Shown here: one piece after another, positions 1-7,748 of the stretch
Position numbering within the stretch: position 1 is the first letter of the stretch
Layout: every line of letters starts with the position of its first letter
From: a virus
Direction: 5' to 3' (one strand)
Length of the DNA: 21,408 nucleotides
Virus record (IMG/VR): IMGVR_UViG_3300001213_000048
Span: 1 to 21,408 of that record
Translations under genes and position numbers: made by a program
Notes under the pieces: generated by a model
The model's input: only the letters and a program-made list of their open reading frames with translations
Databases searched by the model: none
What the model was told of the DNA's origin: nothing

Positions 1-216
1 CGGACCACCGTTCGGATCATCGGCACCGACGATGCGCCACGCGAGGTTGTGCCGGCCGGTATCCGCGAGATCGCTAAGCGGTTCGGGGTGTCACCGGCGG
101 CTGTGTCCAACCGGATCAACCGGGACCCCACGTTTCCAGAGCCGTTTCTCCGGGTGCAGGCGGGGCCTGTGTACGACCTGACCGCCATTGAGCGGTATTG
201 GGGCGAATCGGACTAA
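1..216 (+). CDS. C-terminal part of a helix-turn-helix DNA-binding protein (5' end outside window)
   Basis: An open frame runs from base 1 to a TAA at 214-216 and gives 71 residues. The segment around GIREIAKRFGVSPAAVSNRI reads as a helix-turn-helix (helix, turn at G-V-S, recognition helix), followed by FPEPF and GPVYDLTAIERYW. That arrangement resembles small excisionase- or MerR-like HTH proteins of actinophages, which often sit just before the terminase genes. The likely role is DNA binding, either regulatory or as a packaging accessory. The start lies beyond the window, so length and domain composition are unknown. The HTH is seen in the sequence; the role is inferred. Confidence 0.7.
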   Translation, partial: RTTVRIIGTDDAPREVVPAGIREIAKRFGVSPAAVSNRINRDPTFPEPFLRVQAGPVYDLTAIERYWGESD

Positions 217-257
217 TCATCCTGTATGTGTCAAAGGTCTGTGGTAGGGAGGGGATC

Positions 258-716
258 ATGGCAGCCAAGAACGTAGCGCGTGACCAGGCGATATTCCGCG
301 ATTACGCACTCGGCGCATCCGTTCCTGTGCTAGCCATGGCGCACAGCCTGACAGAGAACCGTGTCTATCAGATCATCGCCGCACAGCGGGCGCTGGTGCC
401 GCACCGCACCGCTGATGACCTGCGCATGGATCTCACGGTCCAGCTGAATGAGCTACGTGCCGCTGCACATGAGATCGCGCTGAGCGGACCGCTACCGGTG
501 CACGCGCCCAAGTCAGCGGTACTGGTGCCGGAGGGCTCAGAGGACATCCTGACCCCGGTCATCGGGGCGGACTACTCCGGCCAGCTCACGGCGATGCGAA
601 CCATTGAGCGGATCGCGCAGCGGATCGCCAAGATGTACGGCCTTGATACCGAAAAGGTCGAGACCAGCGGGACCGTCAGATACGAATTGGTGGGAGTCGA
701 CACCGATGAACTCTGA
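258..716 (+). CDS. Probable small terminase subunit
   Basis: This 152-aa protein starts at ATG 258 behind a strong AGGGAGGGG Shine-Dalgarno; a longer TTG-initiated version (198) lacks such a site. Residues ~10-45 look like a helix-turn-helix (YALGASVPVLAMAHSLTENR...IIAAQ), as expected for DNA recognition by a small terminase. The C-terminus (AMRTIERIAQRIAKMYGLD, then a short strand ending ELVGVD) matches the ending common in actinophage small terminases, where helices drive ring assembly. It lies ahead of the large terminase, separated by three small genes. It would bind the packaging site and regulate the motor. A different HTH protein remains possible. Confidence 0.55.
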   Translation: MAAKNVARDQAIFRDYALGASVPVLAMAHSLTENRVYQIIAAQRALVPHRTADDLRMDLTVQLNELRAAAHEIALSGPLPVHAPKSAVLVPEGSEDILTPVIGADYSGQLTAMRTIERIAQRIAKMYGLDTEKVETSGTVRYELVGVDTDEL

Positions 717-999
717 CCAGCCGGGACCTGAAGCGTTCTCAGCTTTCCAGGATTGGATCTCTCGGCACCGTCACGCGATGACGGAGCCGTTCGAGCAGGG
801 GCTGTGGGACGCCGCACGGGCCGCGCGTGAGGCGTACGCCCGGCAGCACGATGTGGGGCCGGTCACCCTGACGGTATCGCCTGAACTGACAGACGCCGAG
901 ATCGATCGGATCTATGAGCTGTGGGGAGAGGTCAGGGACCGGATCAACACGGGGGTGGGCAACCCCGGCCGTGCGGAGCAGGGCCGGCACCGTGGCTGA
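706..999 (+). CDS. Hypothetical protein, 97 aa
   Basis: ATG 706 overlaps the end of the preceding gene by 11 bases and has GGGAG at 692-696, nine bases upstream. The protein is largely helical and charged (FQDWISRHRHAMTEPFEQGLWDAARAAREAYA), with a second helix around LTDAEIDRIYELWGEVRDRI and a basic, glycine-rich tail. No family was recognised. Its position between the two terminase genes and its overlap with both neighbours suggest co-translation with the packaging genes; a packaging accessory role is only a guess. Confidence 0.7.
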   Translation: MNSDQPGPEAFSAFQDWISRHRHAMTEPFEQGLWDAARAAREAYARQHDVGPVTLTVSPELTDAEIDRIYELWGEVRDRINTGVGNPGRAEQGRHRG

Positions 1000-1237
1000 G
1001 CTGCCAGCAGAGATTGCCGCGCGGCTCCGGTGTGCCCCGCCGCGCCCTCACTACGCCTACACGAACCCACAGGTACTGGTGCCGTTCTGGTTGAGTCGTC
1101 AACTGCGTGAGGCGGGCAATCTCGGAGGTTGGCCGCATCGGGTGGAGTTGTCCGCTTACGGAGATCCGGACCGGACGTTCATGGACCCGGACGGCACGAT
1201 CATCCACCAGCCGTGGGAGGGCGAAGACCGTGGTTAG
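992..1237 (+). CDS. Hypothetical protein, 81 aa
   Basis: The GTG at 992 overlaps the stop of the previous gene (GTGGCTGA). This is the only start that avoids a long overlap, and only a weak GGAG at 975-978 precedes it, so translational coupling is likely. The product is rich in Pro, Trp and Arg (RCAPPRPHYAYTNPQ, PFWLSRQL) and has a short acidic turn, DPDRTFMDPDGT. It has no membrane segment, signal peptide or Cys motif. No family was recognised. It belongs to the run of small overlapping genes between the terminase subunits. Confidence 0.65.
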   Translation: MAELPAEIAARLRCAPPRPHYAYTNPQVLVPFWLSRQLREAGNLGGWPHRVELSAYGDPDRTFMDPDGTIIHQPWEGEDRG

Positions 1238-1439
1238 GCTGCCCGTACGTTTGTGCCACACCCGGGGTGAGGCTGAGCACTACGCCCACGCGGAGTGCCC
1301 GCTGGAACGCAGGCTCCGGGAGATTTTCACCCGGCCCCGTCCGTTGCCGCTGGCGATCCTGCCAGCACGCCAGTTCTGGCTGGACACGACTGTGGAGCCG
1401 TACGTGCAGATATCCACAGGGCCTGTGGATATCGAATGA
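1230..1439 (+). CDS. Hypothetical protein, 69 aa
   Basis: The GTG at 1230 overlaps the previous stop by eight bases (GTGGTTAG). GGGAGGG at 1215-1221 is a strong Shine-Dalgarno that fixes this start. The protein carries two isolated cysteines with nearby histidines (LCHTRGEAEHYAHAEC), which might bind a metal, then a basic stretch with many prolines and a hydrophobic C-terminus. No family was recognised. Its stop overlaps the ATG of the large terminase (ATGA at 1436), so it is probably co-translated with it. Confidence 0.65.
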   Translation: MVRLPVRLCHTRGEAEHYAHAECPLERRLREIFTRPRPLPLAILPARQFWLDTTVEPYVQISTGPVDIE

Positions 1440-2800
1440 CCGCCACGCTCATCCACCGGTACGTGCCTCGCGGCGCGTGCCGGCAGATCTTCCGGGACCG
1501 GTCAGACGAGGTGCTGCTGACCGGTCCCGCTGGCACCGGCAAGTCCCGCGGAGCGATGGAAAAGCTGAATGCCGCGATGCTGAAGTACCCCGGGGCGCGG
1601 GGCCTCATCGTGCGGGCAACGCAGGTCAGCCTTGGCTCCACCGCCCTGGTGACGTGGCGGGAACACGTGGTCCCGGAGCCGCTGCTCACCGGTGAGGTGT
1701 GGTTCTACGGCGGTAGCGCGGAGGAAGCGGCGCAGTACCGGTACCGCAACGGTTCGAGCGTGACCATCGGCGGCATGGACAAGCCAACCAAGATCATGTC
1801 TAGCGAGTATGACGTCGCGTACGTGCAAGAGGCGATCGAGCTTGTGCCGGACGGGTGGGAGGCGATCACCACCCGGCTCCGCAACGGGCGCATGCCCTAC
1901 CAGCAGCTGATCGCGGATACCAACCCGAGTCACCCGCAGCACTGGCTGAAGCAGCGTTGCGACCGGGGCACCACGCGGGAACTGCTCAGCCGCCACACGG
2001 ACAACCCCGTGCTGTACGGGCCGGACGGAGTGCTCACAGCACGGGGCAAGGCGTACATGCGCAAGCTCGACCAGCTGACCGGCCCCCGGCGCCTCCGCCT
2101 GAAAGACGGACTATGGGTCGCCGCTGAAGGTCAGGTCTATGAAGGGTTCGACCCGGCCGTTCACGTGGTCCAGCCGTTCATGATCCCGGCCAGCTGGCCG
2201 CGGTTCTGGTCTGTTGACTTCGGGTTCACCAACCCGTTCGTGTGCCAATTCTGGGCTGAAGACCCTGACGGGAGGCTCCTCCTGTACCGCGAGATCTACC
2301 GCACACGGCGCCTGGTGGAGGAACATGCCGTCGACATCATGGACCAGGTGTCGACGCTGGACCCCGGGTATCGGCACAGCGGGTCGGACCGCCAGCGTGC
2401 CCACCACGGACGTATCTGGACGGAACCGAAACCCGAGTTCGTGGTCTGCGACCACGACGCGGAGGGCAGGGCCACCCTGGAACGGGAACTGGGCCGGCCG
2501 ACCCGTGCGGCGCACAAGGCCGTGCGGGAGGGGATCGAGGCGGTAGCCGCCCGGCTGAAGGTGGCCGGTGACGGGCGCCCCCGGTTGCAGCTGATCCGGG
2601 ACTGCCGGGTGCTCCGTGATCCGGAGCTGGCGGACGCGCTGAAACCCACCAGCACGGAGGAAGAATTCCCGGGGTACGTCCGGGCTGGCGGATCGAAGGA
2701 TGAAGATCCCGTGAAGATGAACGACCACGGGATGGACACCACGCGGTACATCTGCATGGAGAAAGACGATCGGGACGGCGGCAATTTCCGCTGGATCTAG
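1436..2800 (+). CDS. terL: Terminase large subunit (packaging ATPase and nuclease)
   Basis: This 454-aa protein is the two-domain DNA-packaging motor. The Walker A motif GPAGTGKS is at residues 30-37 and a Walker B-like segment EYDVAYVQEA at 124-133, ending in an acidic residue that fits the catalytic carboxylate. The C-terminal RNase H-like nuclease is marked by VDFGFTNP (Asp261), CDHDAEG (Asp339/Asp341) and NDHGMD (Asp430/Asp434). The ATG at 1436 overlaps the upstream stop as ATGA, and the Walker A then sits at the distance from the N-terminus usual for short phage terminases. The length is normal. It hydrolyses ATP to drive DNA into the prohead through the portal and cuts the concatemer. 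Confidence 0.95.
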   Translation: MTATLIHRYVPRGACRQIFRDRSDEVLLTGPAGTGKSRGAMEKLNAAMLKYPGARGLIVRATQVSLGSTALVTWREHVVPEPLLTGEVWFYGGSAEEAAQYRYRNGSSVTIGGMDKPTKIMSSEYDVAYVQEAIELVPDGWEAITTRLRNGRMPYQQLIADTNPSHPQHWLKQRCDRGTTRELLSRHTDNPVLYGPDGVLTARGKAYMRKLDQLTGPRRLRLKDGLWVAAEGQVYEGFDPAVHVVQPFMIPASWPRFWSVDFGFTNPFVCQFWAEDPDGRLLLYREIYRTRRLVEEHAVDIMDQVSTLDPGYRHSGSDRQRAHHGRIWTEPKPEFVVCDHDAEGRATLERELGRPTRAAHKAVREGIEAVAARLKVAGDGRPRLQLIRDCRVLRDPELADALKPTSTEEEFPGYVRAGGSKDEDPVKMNDHGMDTTRYICMEKDDRDGGNFRWI

Positions 2801-2815
2801 CGCTACCCTGAGCGC
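2800..2815. promoter_or_regulatory. Short inverted repeat at a start codon with no Shine-Dalgarno
   Basis: GCGCT and AGCGC flank a six-base spacer and end directly before ATG 2816. The spacer region contains TACCCT, a possible -10-like hexamer. No purine-rich ribosome-binding site is present for the next gene. The repeat may be a small hairpin or a promoter-like element; the evidence is weak. Confidence 0.25.
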
Positions 2816-3037
2816 ATGAACACCTTGGAGCGGGTCGCACGGTGGTACGCGACGTCCCGGTCCAGCGTGGCCTACGCCGCCCGCCGGGTGCTGCCCGCCG
2901 TCCGGCCCCGCCCGGCGTGGCTGGCGACCGGGGCTGGTGCCGCGTTCACCGTGGCTGCCTGGCAGGCGCACACCATCGCCGGACTGGTGATGCTCGGCGG
3001 TGTGCTGCTGGCCGCAGAGTGGAGGGTGAGCCGGTGA
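2816..3037 (+). CDS. Small membrane protein upstream of the portal
   Basis: A 73-aa protein with a basic, amphipathic N-terminal half (residues 1-34, many Arg) and a hydrophobic region from about 35 to 68. That region could form one or two membrane spans (WLATGAGAAFTVAAW and HTIAGLVMLGGVLLAAEW). It starts at ATG 2816 without a Shine-Dalgarno, 15 bases after the terminase stop, and its stop overlaps the portal GTG (GTGA). Small membrane proteins between terminase and portal occur in other actinophages with no established function. Holin-like or ejection-related roles are speculation. Confidence 0.7.
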   Translation: MNTLERVARWYATSRSSVAYAARRVLPAVRPRPAWLATGAGAAFTVAAWQAHTIAGLVMLGGVLLAAEWRVSR

Positions 3038-5052
3038 GCCGCTCTGTGCTGGGAGACATCGGGCATGCCCTGTCCCGGTTCACCAGCATGAGCGTTCCCG
3101 TGGCCGCGCGGCGCGGTTCGGCCAGCCTGATGACCGCGATGCGGGCAGGGTCCGCCAACCACCTGGAACAGCTGGGTGAAGTGCCCACCCTGTTCGCGGT
3201 GGTCAACGGGCTGGCGGAGGCTGTGTCCGGCGCTGAGTGGGGCATGTACACCCGGCCCGTCTCCGGACTGGTGGAGGACAGGCAGCCTGTACTCCGACAC
3301 GGGGCACTGGACCTGTGGACCAACCCGAACCAGAGCATGACTCAGGCCGAGTTCGTCCACGCGTTTGACCAGCACATGGAATTGGTGGGTGAGACCGATT
3401 GGCTGATCCGCAGGGACTACGAAAGTGGTCCACCAGCGGAACTGTGGCCGATCCGCCCCGACCGGCTCCGCCCCGACGAAGATCCGGACCTGTTTATCAG
3501 CGGGTGGGAGTACACCTCACCGGACTACCGGACCATCTCCCTTCCACCAGAGGATGTTCTACAGCTGAAGTTGCCCAACCCGTCCGACCCGTTCCGCGGT
3601 CTCGGGCCGGTGCAGGCGCTGATGATGGACCTGGAGTCCAGCCGCTACGGGGCGGAGTGGAACCGAAACTTCTTCACAAACGGTGCCGCCCCCGGCGGTG
3701 TGCTCGAATTCGATCATGATCTGAGTGACATCCAGTTCAAGCGGGTACAGAACAGCTGGGCAGCCGGCCACAAAGGCGTGAGCAACGCCCACAGGGTCGG
3801 CATCATCGAGCGCGGCCAGTTCCGCCCGACCACGTTCTCAATGCGGGACATGCAGTTCACAGAGCTGCGCAAGGTCTCGGGAGAGATCATCCGGCAGGCG
3901 TTCCGATACCCCACAGCGATGATGGGTATTTCGGACAACGTCAACCGGGCCAACGCGGAAGCCGCAGAGGTCATGCTGGCCAGCTGGCTGGTGGTCCCCC
4001 GACTAAAGCGGATCCGGGGCCTGCTCAACACCCGGTATCTGCGGCTGTGGGGCAAGGACCAGCCTCGCAGGTATCAATTCGACTTCACCTCACCCGTACC
4101 TGGCGACCGGGCGGCTGACGACAATGAGCGGACCAGCAAAGCATCGGCGTTCAAGACCCTGGTGGACTCCGGGGTTCACCCGGACGACGCCGCCGATGCT
4201 GTCGGGCTTCCTCGCATGCGGCAAAAGGTGGTGGTCACCTCACCTCCGCCTGCACCCCCCGCGCAAGCATCGCTACCGGCAGGGTGGATGATCCCGGCCG
4301 GTCATGTGCACCTGCCGATGTTCGGGCCACACGGTGCGGCACGGGACACGGACCCCGCGTATGTGGCCTACCAGCAGGAGCTTGACGCGCTGATCGAGCA
4401 GTGGGACCAGGTGACGGCTGCGCAGCGGCAGGAACTGGCGGAGCAGGTACGTCCCATCGTGGACTCGGGCAACCTCGCCGCGTTGGCCACCATCGCGGTG
4501 TCGACCGCTGCTGGCACCGCGCTGCTGATCGCAGCGATGATCCGGCTGTTCAACGCCGTTGCCGACCTCACCGTGGCGGACGCGGAGGCTGAGGACATTA
4601 CCATTGCCGCGGCGCGCGGACGTGAGGCGGATGTGCAGGCAGTTGCCACCGTGGTCTGTGAGGTCATGGCCAGCGGCCTGGCGGACAGCGCGGCGTCCGA
4701 GGCACTGCGGGTGCGCACGGAGGCCAGCACCGGTGAGGAAGTGTCCAGCCACGTCACGGAGTACCTGGCCGCGCTGTCCGGTGCGTACCTGGTGCAGAAG
4801 TTGGGCAGCGCCCTGTGGCGTGCGGCCGCCGGTGGGTGGGCTGCCACAGTGCGGCTCTCCGGGCTGCTGGTCAACTACCGGGTGGATGAGACCTTGGATG
4901 CGAACACCTGCCCACCGTGCCGTGAGATCAACGGCACGGTTCTCAAAGCGTGGGATGATGTTGTGAAGCTTGGCTACGCGCATGGCCCTTACCTGGAGTG
5001 TCAGGGCCGGGATCGGTGCCGGGGCCGGATCAAGACTATTTGGAGTGTGTGA
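3034..5052 (+). CDS. Portal protein fused to a MuF-like head morphogenesis domain
   Basis: This 672-aa protein starts at GTG 3034 behind GGAGGG. Residues ~30-400 are an HK97-type portal (NGLAEAVSGAEW near the N-terminus; NFFTNGAAPGGVLEF; FRYPTAMMGIS; NRANAEAAEVMLASWLVVPRL). A Pro/Ala linker near residues 404-411 leads to a helical region (~450-600) and a MuF-like C-terminus with DANTCPPCREINGTVLK (Cys626, Cys629) and a second Cys pair (Cys656, Cys662) in LECQGRDRCRG. Portals of this family alone are usually 400-500 aa, and MuF proteins are normally a separate downstream gene that is absent here. The portal forms the dodecameric DNA channel; MuF domains act in prohead assembly or are ejected. 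Confidence 0.88.
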   Translation: MSRSVLGDIGHALSRFTSMSVPVAARRGSASLMTAMRAGSANHLEQLGEVPTLFAVVNGLAEAVSGAEWGMYTRPVSGLVEDRQPVLRHGALDLWTNPNQSMTQAEFVHAFDQHMELVGETDWLIRRDYESGPPAELWPIRPDRLRPDEDPDLFISGWEYTSPDYRTISLPPEDVLQLKLPNPSDPFRGLGPVQALMMDLESSRYGAEWNRNFFTNGAAPGGVLEFDHDLSDIQFKRVQNSWAAGHKGVSNAHRVGIIERGQFRPTTFSMRDMQFTELRKVSGEIIRQAFRYPTAMMGISDNVNRANAEAAEVMLASWLVVPRLKRIRGLLNTRYLRLWGKDQPRRYQFDFTSPVPGDRAADDNERTSKASAFKTLVDSGVHPDDAADAVGLPRMRQKVVVTSPPPAPPAQASLPAGWMIPAGHVHLPMFGPHGAARDTDPAYVAYQQELDALIEQWDQVTAAQRQELAEQVRPIVDSGNLAALATIAVSTAAGTALLIAAMIRLFNAVADLTVADAEAEDITIAAARGREADVQAVATVVCEVMASGLADSAASEALRVRTEASTGEEVSSHVTEYLAALSGAYLVQKLGSALWRAAAGGWAATVRLSGLLVNYRVDETLDANTCPPCREINGTVLKAWDDVVKLGYAHGPYLECQGRDRCRGRIKTIWSV

Positions 5053-5053
5053 C

Positions 5054-5809
5054 GTGGCCAGACGGCGGAGGTTCACGGCGCTGCACCGTCCGGCAACGCA
5101 GGACTGGTGCAAGATCAAGGCTGCGCTTAACCAGGACGTCGACACCACGGAGGTGTACATCTATGACGAAATCGGCTACTGGGGCACCAGGGCTGGCGAT
5201 TTCGTCAACCAGCTCTGTGAGGTCAGCACACCAAAGATCGACCTGCACCTGAATTCTCCGGGGGGAGAGGTCTTTGACGGCGTGGCCATCGCGGAGTGCC
5301 TCCGGGCGCACCCGGCCGCTGTGACGGTGTATGTCGATTCCCTCGCGGCGAGCATCGCGACCGTGATCGCCATGTCCGGTGACAAGATCATCATCGGGCG
5401 GTCCGCGCAGATGATGATCCACAACGCGTCTGGCATGTGCTGGGGCACAGCCGCCGCGATGCGCGAGGAAGCGGACCTACTGGACCGGCTGTCCGGCCAG
5501 ATCGCGCAGACCTACGCGGACAGGTGCGGGAAACCCAAGTCCCACTGGCAGGCCGCCATGGACGCCGAGACCTGGTATTTCGGCAGTGAAGCTGTCGACG
5601 CGGGTCTCGCCGATGAGATCATGCCAATGAAACCCCGGCCGGGCACAGAGGACGATCCGGACGAAGACCTGCTCAGCGCACGGTGGGACCTGTCAGTGTT
5701 CCGCTACGCCGGGCGGGCGGAGGCCCCACCACCCGTCGCGGCACCCGTCGCACGGCTCGACTTGATCCCGGACGCCATCCGGGCAGCGTTCAGAAAGGAC
5801 GTGAGGTAA
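5054..5809 (+). CDS. Prohead maturation protease, ClpP/S14 family
   Basis: A 251-aa serine protease of the ClpP-like phage type. Motifs in order are LHLNSPGGEVFDG (residues 64-76, oxyanion-side loop), the nucleophile Ser100 in DSLAASIATVIAMSGD, His123 in MMIHNASG, and an acidic residue of MDAETWYF (Asp170 or Glu172) before AVDAGLADEIM. The start is GTG 5054, one base after the portal stop, with GGAG at 5042-5045 and a basic first segment ARRRRF. It would cleave the delta-like N-terminus of the capsid protein encoded next, allowing shell maturation. The C-terminal ~50 residues are Pro/Ala-rich and may be a linker or self-cleaved tail. Confidence 0.92.
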   Translation: MARRRRFTALHRPATQDWCKIKAALNQDVDTTEVYIYDEIGYWGTRAGDFVNQLCEVSTPKIDLHLNSPGGEVFDGVAIAECLRAHPAAVTVYVDSLAASIATVIAMSGDKIIIGRSAQMMIHNASGMCWGTAAAMREEADLLDRLSGQIAQTYADRCGKPKSHWQAAMDAETWYFGSEAVDAGLADEIMPMKPRPGTEDDPDEDLLSARWDLSVFRYAGRAEAPPPVAAPVARLDLIPDAIRAAFRKDVR

Positions 5810-7143
5810 TGGCACCGAAGGTTCCCATTCCAGTGAGCGCTGTCGAACTGGAAGAGATGCTCAGCCAACCGGCACGCATGCAAGAGGTGCTGGCGGACCC
5901 GGAGTCGCTGAAGGCATTCTTCAAGAACTACGCGCAGACCGTCATGCAGCGGGACACCGACCTGAACTCCCAGCTTCAGGACATGGTCAAGGCGGAATTC
6001 GCGACGTTCCTCCGCGACCACGGCCAGGAGATGAACGCGCGCACCAACGCGCTGCTGTCCCGTGGTCCGAAGGGCAGCGCGCGGTCCGCGCTGTACCGCG
6101 AGGACGCACCCGGCGCACGGCTGGACTCGGTCAGCGCACGGGACTTCTACCGGGCCATCTGGCACCTGAACACGTCGAACGACGCGCGCAAGCTCCGGGA
6201 CGGCTACAAGAACGCGTTCAGTTCGAACATCCCGTCCAGCGGTGGGTTCCTGGTGCCGGAGTCGATCCGGTCCACCCTCGCCGAACAGGCGCTGGAGCAG
6301 TCCGTGGTGCGCCCCCGCGCCATGGTCGTACCGATGGAAGCGGCCACGGTCGGGTTCCCTGTTGTGGACGACACCACTCACAACGGCTCCGTGCTGGGCG
6401 GCATGATCGCCTACTGGGCCGCCGAGGGTGATGACCTGACGGACACCTCGACCACGTTCCGCCAGGTCAAGCTTGAAGCCAACACCCTGACCATGTACAC
6501 GGAGGTGCCCAACCAGCTGTTGCAGGACAGCAGCGCGTCGCTGGGCGCGTTCATCGACTCGCAGTTCCCCCGTGCACAGGGGTTTTTCGAGGACATCGCG
6601 TTTCTGACCGGCAACGGTGTGGGGCAGCCTCTTGGCGTCCTCAACGCACCGAGCATGATCACGGTCAGCAAGGAAGCCGGCCAGCTGGCGGACACGATCG
6701 TGTGGCAGAACCTCCTGCGCATGTTCTGCCGGCTGCTGCCCAACAGCATCGGCACCGCCGTGTGGGTCATCTCGCCCGGCTGTTTCTTCGAGCTGGCCAC
6801 CATGGCGCTGAGCGTCGGCACCGGTGGGTCGGCCATCTGGCTGAACAACGGCGTCAGCGGTCCGCCCATGACCATTCTCGGGCGACCGGTGATCATCAGT
6901 GAGAAAGTCCCCAAGTTGGGGGACGCAGCCGACATCACCCTGATCGACTTCGCTCAGTATTTGGTCGGGGACCGGATGTACCTGGAAGCCATGTCGTCCC
7001 CGCACTACAAATTCCAGTCGATCAAGACCGCGTACCGCTTCATCCAGCGCGTGGACGGCCGCCCGTGGCTTCCGTCCGCACTCACCCCGGCCAATGGGGG
7101 CGACACCTTGGGTGCGTACATCCGGATCGAGGAACGCGCGTAA
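5809..7143 (+). CDS. Major capsid protein, HK97 fold, with N-terminal delta-like region
   Basis: A 444-aa protein starting at ATG 5809 (TAATG overlap with the protease stop; GAGG just upstream). Residues ~10-90 are helical and charged, a scaffold-like delta region (ELEEMLSQPARMQEVLADPESLKAFFKNY is typical). The shell domain follows, with SSGGFLVPESIRSTL near residue 143, EGDDLTDTSTTFRQVKLEANTL, DSQFPRAQGFFEDIAFLTGNGVGQPLGVL, and a C-terminal P-domain or E-loop core ending in RVDGRPWLPSALTPANGGDTLGAYIRIEE. No separate scaffold gene exists nearby, so the N-terminus probably serves as scaffold and is removed by the adjacent protease. A strong hairpin follows the gene. Confidence 0.92.
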   Translation: MAPKVPIPVSAVELEEMLSQPARMQEVLADPESLKAFFKNYAQTVMQRDTDLNSQLQDMVKAEFATFLRDHGQEMNARTNALLSRGPKGSARSALYREDAPGARLDSVSARDFYRAIWHLNTSNDARKLRDGYKNAFSSNIPSSGGFLVPESIRSTLAEQALEQSVVRPRAMVVPMEAATVGFPVVDDTTHNGSVLGGMIAYWAAEGDDLTDTSTTFRQVKLEANTLTMYTEVPNQLLQDSSASLGAFIDSQFPRAQGFFEDIAFLTGNGVGQPLGVLNAPSMITVSKEAGQLADTIVWQNLLRMFCRLLPNSIGTAVWVISPGCFFELATMALSVGTGGSAIWLNNGVSGPPMTILGRPVIISEKVPKLGDAADITLIDFAQYLVGDRMYLEAMSSPHYKFQSIKTAYRFIQRVDGRPWLPSALTPANGGDTLGAYIRIEERA

Positions 7144-7154
7144 CCCACCCATCC

Positions 7155-7178
7155 GGCGGGGGCCAGGCGGCCCCCGCC
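7155..7178 (+). terminator. Hairpin after the major capsid gene (terminator or processing site)
   Basis: A perfect 10-bp stem (GGCGGGGGCC with GGCCCCCGCC) and a 4-base loop lie 12 bases after the capsid stop. There is no T tract, as is common for actinobacterial terminators. It probably acts as a partial terminator or a 3' RNA stabiliser that keeps capsid transcript abundant relative to downstream genes. Confidence 0.7.
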
Positions 7179-7209
7179 CACGGATCGAGCAGGAAAGGAT
7201 GGACCCGTA

Positions 7210-7722
7210 ATGGAAGGTTTGGGCAGGCTGTTTGATCTCGCTCTCGGGTGGGCACCAGCCGATCTTCAGGGCGGCATCACCGGTCTCCGTGTCAACATGG
7301 AGGGCGCGTCCGCCATCACCATCGTGGTGATCAAGGCAGCCGGCACGGCGGGGGATGATCCCGCGTTTGATCTCCAGCAGCACACCGCCTACACGGGCGG
7401 AACCACCGCTGACCTGGACATCACCAATCACTACTACCTCAAAGCTGAGGTGACGCTGGACAATGACGAGACCTGGACTCGCGTTGCCCAGACCGCGGCG
7501 TCCGAGATCTCGGACCCGGGTGGTGCCACCACCTCCGCGGAGGAACAGCAGATTCTGGTCATTGAGGTTGCGGCGGAGCAGCTGTCTGCCGGGTACACCC
7601 ACGTCAGCCTGAACGCGACCGACCCGGCCAACGCGAACGCGCAACTAGGCGTGTGTCTGTACATCCTGCACGGACTGCGGGACCGGCGGACTCCGGCCAA
7701 CCTCGCGCAACTGCTGAGCTGA
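7210..7722 (+). CDS. Beta-rich structural protein, likely capsid-associated
   Basis: A 170-aa protein with alternating short hydrophobic strands (ITIVVIKAAGT, HYYLKAEVTLDNDETWTRVAQ, QQILVIEVAAEQL, GYTHVSLNATD) and no membrane segment, which suggests a beta-sandwich. It starts at ATG 7210 in a TAATG context, with AGGAAAGG at 7191-7198. Placement directly after the capsid gene and its hairpin fits an abundant virion protein such as a decoration or head protein. The final lines (LGVCLYILHGLRDRRTPANLAQLLS) form a helical tail. No named family is assigned, and the function is inferred only from context and fold. Confidence 0.65.
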   Translation: MEGLGRLFDLALGWAPADLQGGITGLRVNMEGASAITIVVIKAAGTAGDDPAFDLQQHTAYTGGTTADLDITNHYYLKAEVTLDNDETWTRVAQTAASEISDPGGATTSAEEQQILVIEVAAEQLSAGYTHVSLNATDPANANAQLGVCLYILHGLRDRRTPANLAQLLS

Positions 7723-7736
7723 GCGGAGAGACAGAC

Positions 7737-7748
7737 ATGAGTGTGTGG
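7737..7748 (+). repeat. 12-bp direct repeat, copy 1 (gene start ATGAGTGTGTGG)
   Basis: ATGAGTGTGTGG at 7737-7748 recurs exactly at 9193-9204. In both places it is the first four codons of a beta-rich structural gene, and similar GACAG-type bases precede it. The two copies bracket the fibre-type gene and its partner. Confidence 0.6.

Noticed and set aside
1129-1695. A 188-codon plus-strand frame across the small genes and terminase start
   Set aside because: It conflicts with three consistent overlapping genes and the terminase N-terminus, and is Arg/Pro/Gly-rich without a ribosome-binding site.
2111-2971. A 286-codon minus-strand frame opposite the large terminase gene
   Set aside because: It overlaps the nuclease domain of a clear terminase and extends over the next gene. 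Composition is that of an antisense shadow.
5704-7644. A 646-codon open frame on the minus strand across the capsid gene
   Set aside because: It lies antisense to the protease end, major capsid gene and next gene, has no phage-like motif, and arises from strong GC third-position bias. The + strand genes have ribosome-binding sites and recognisable domains.
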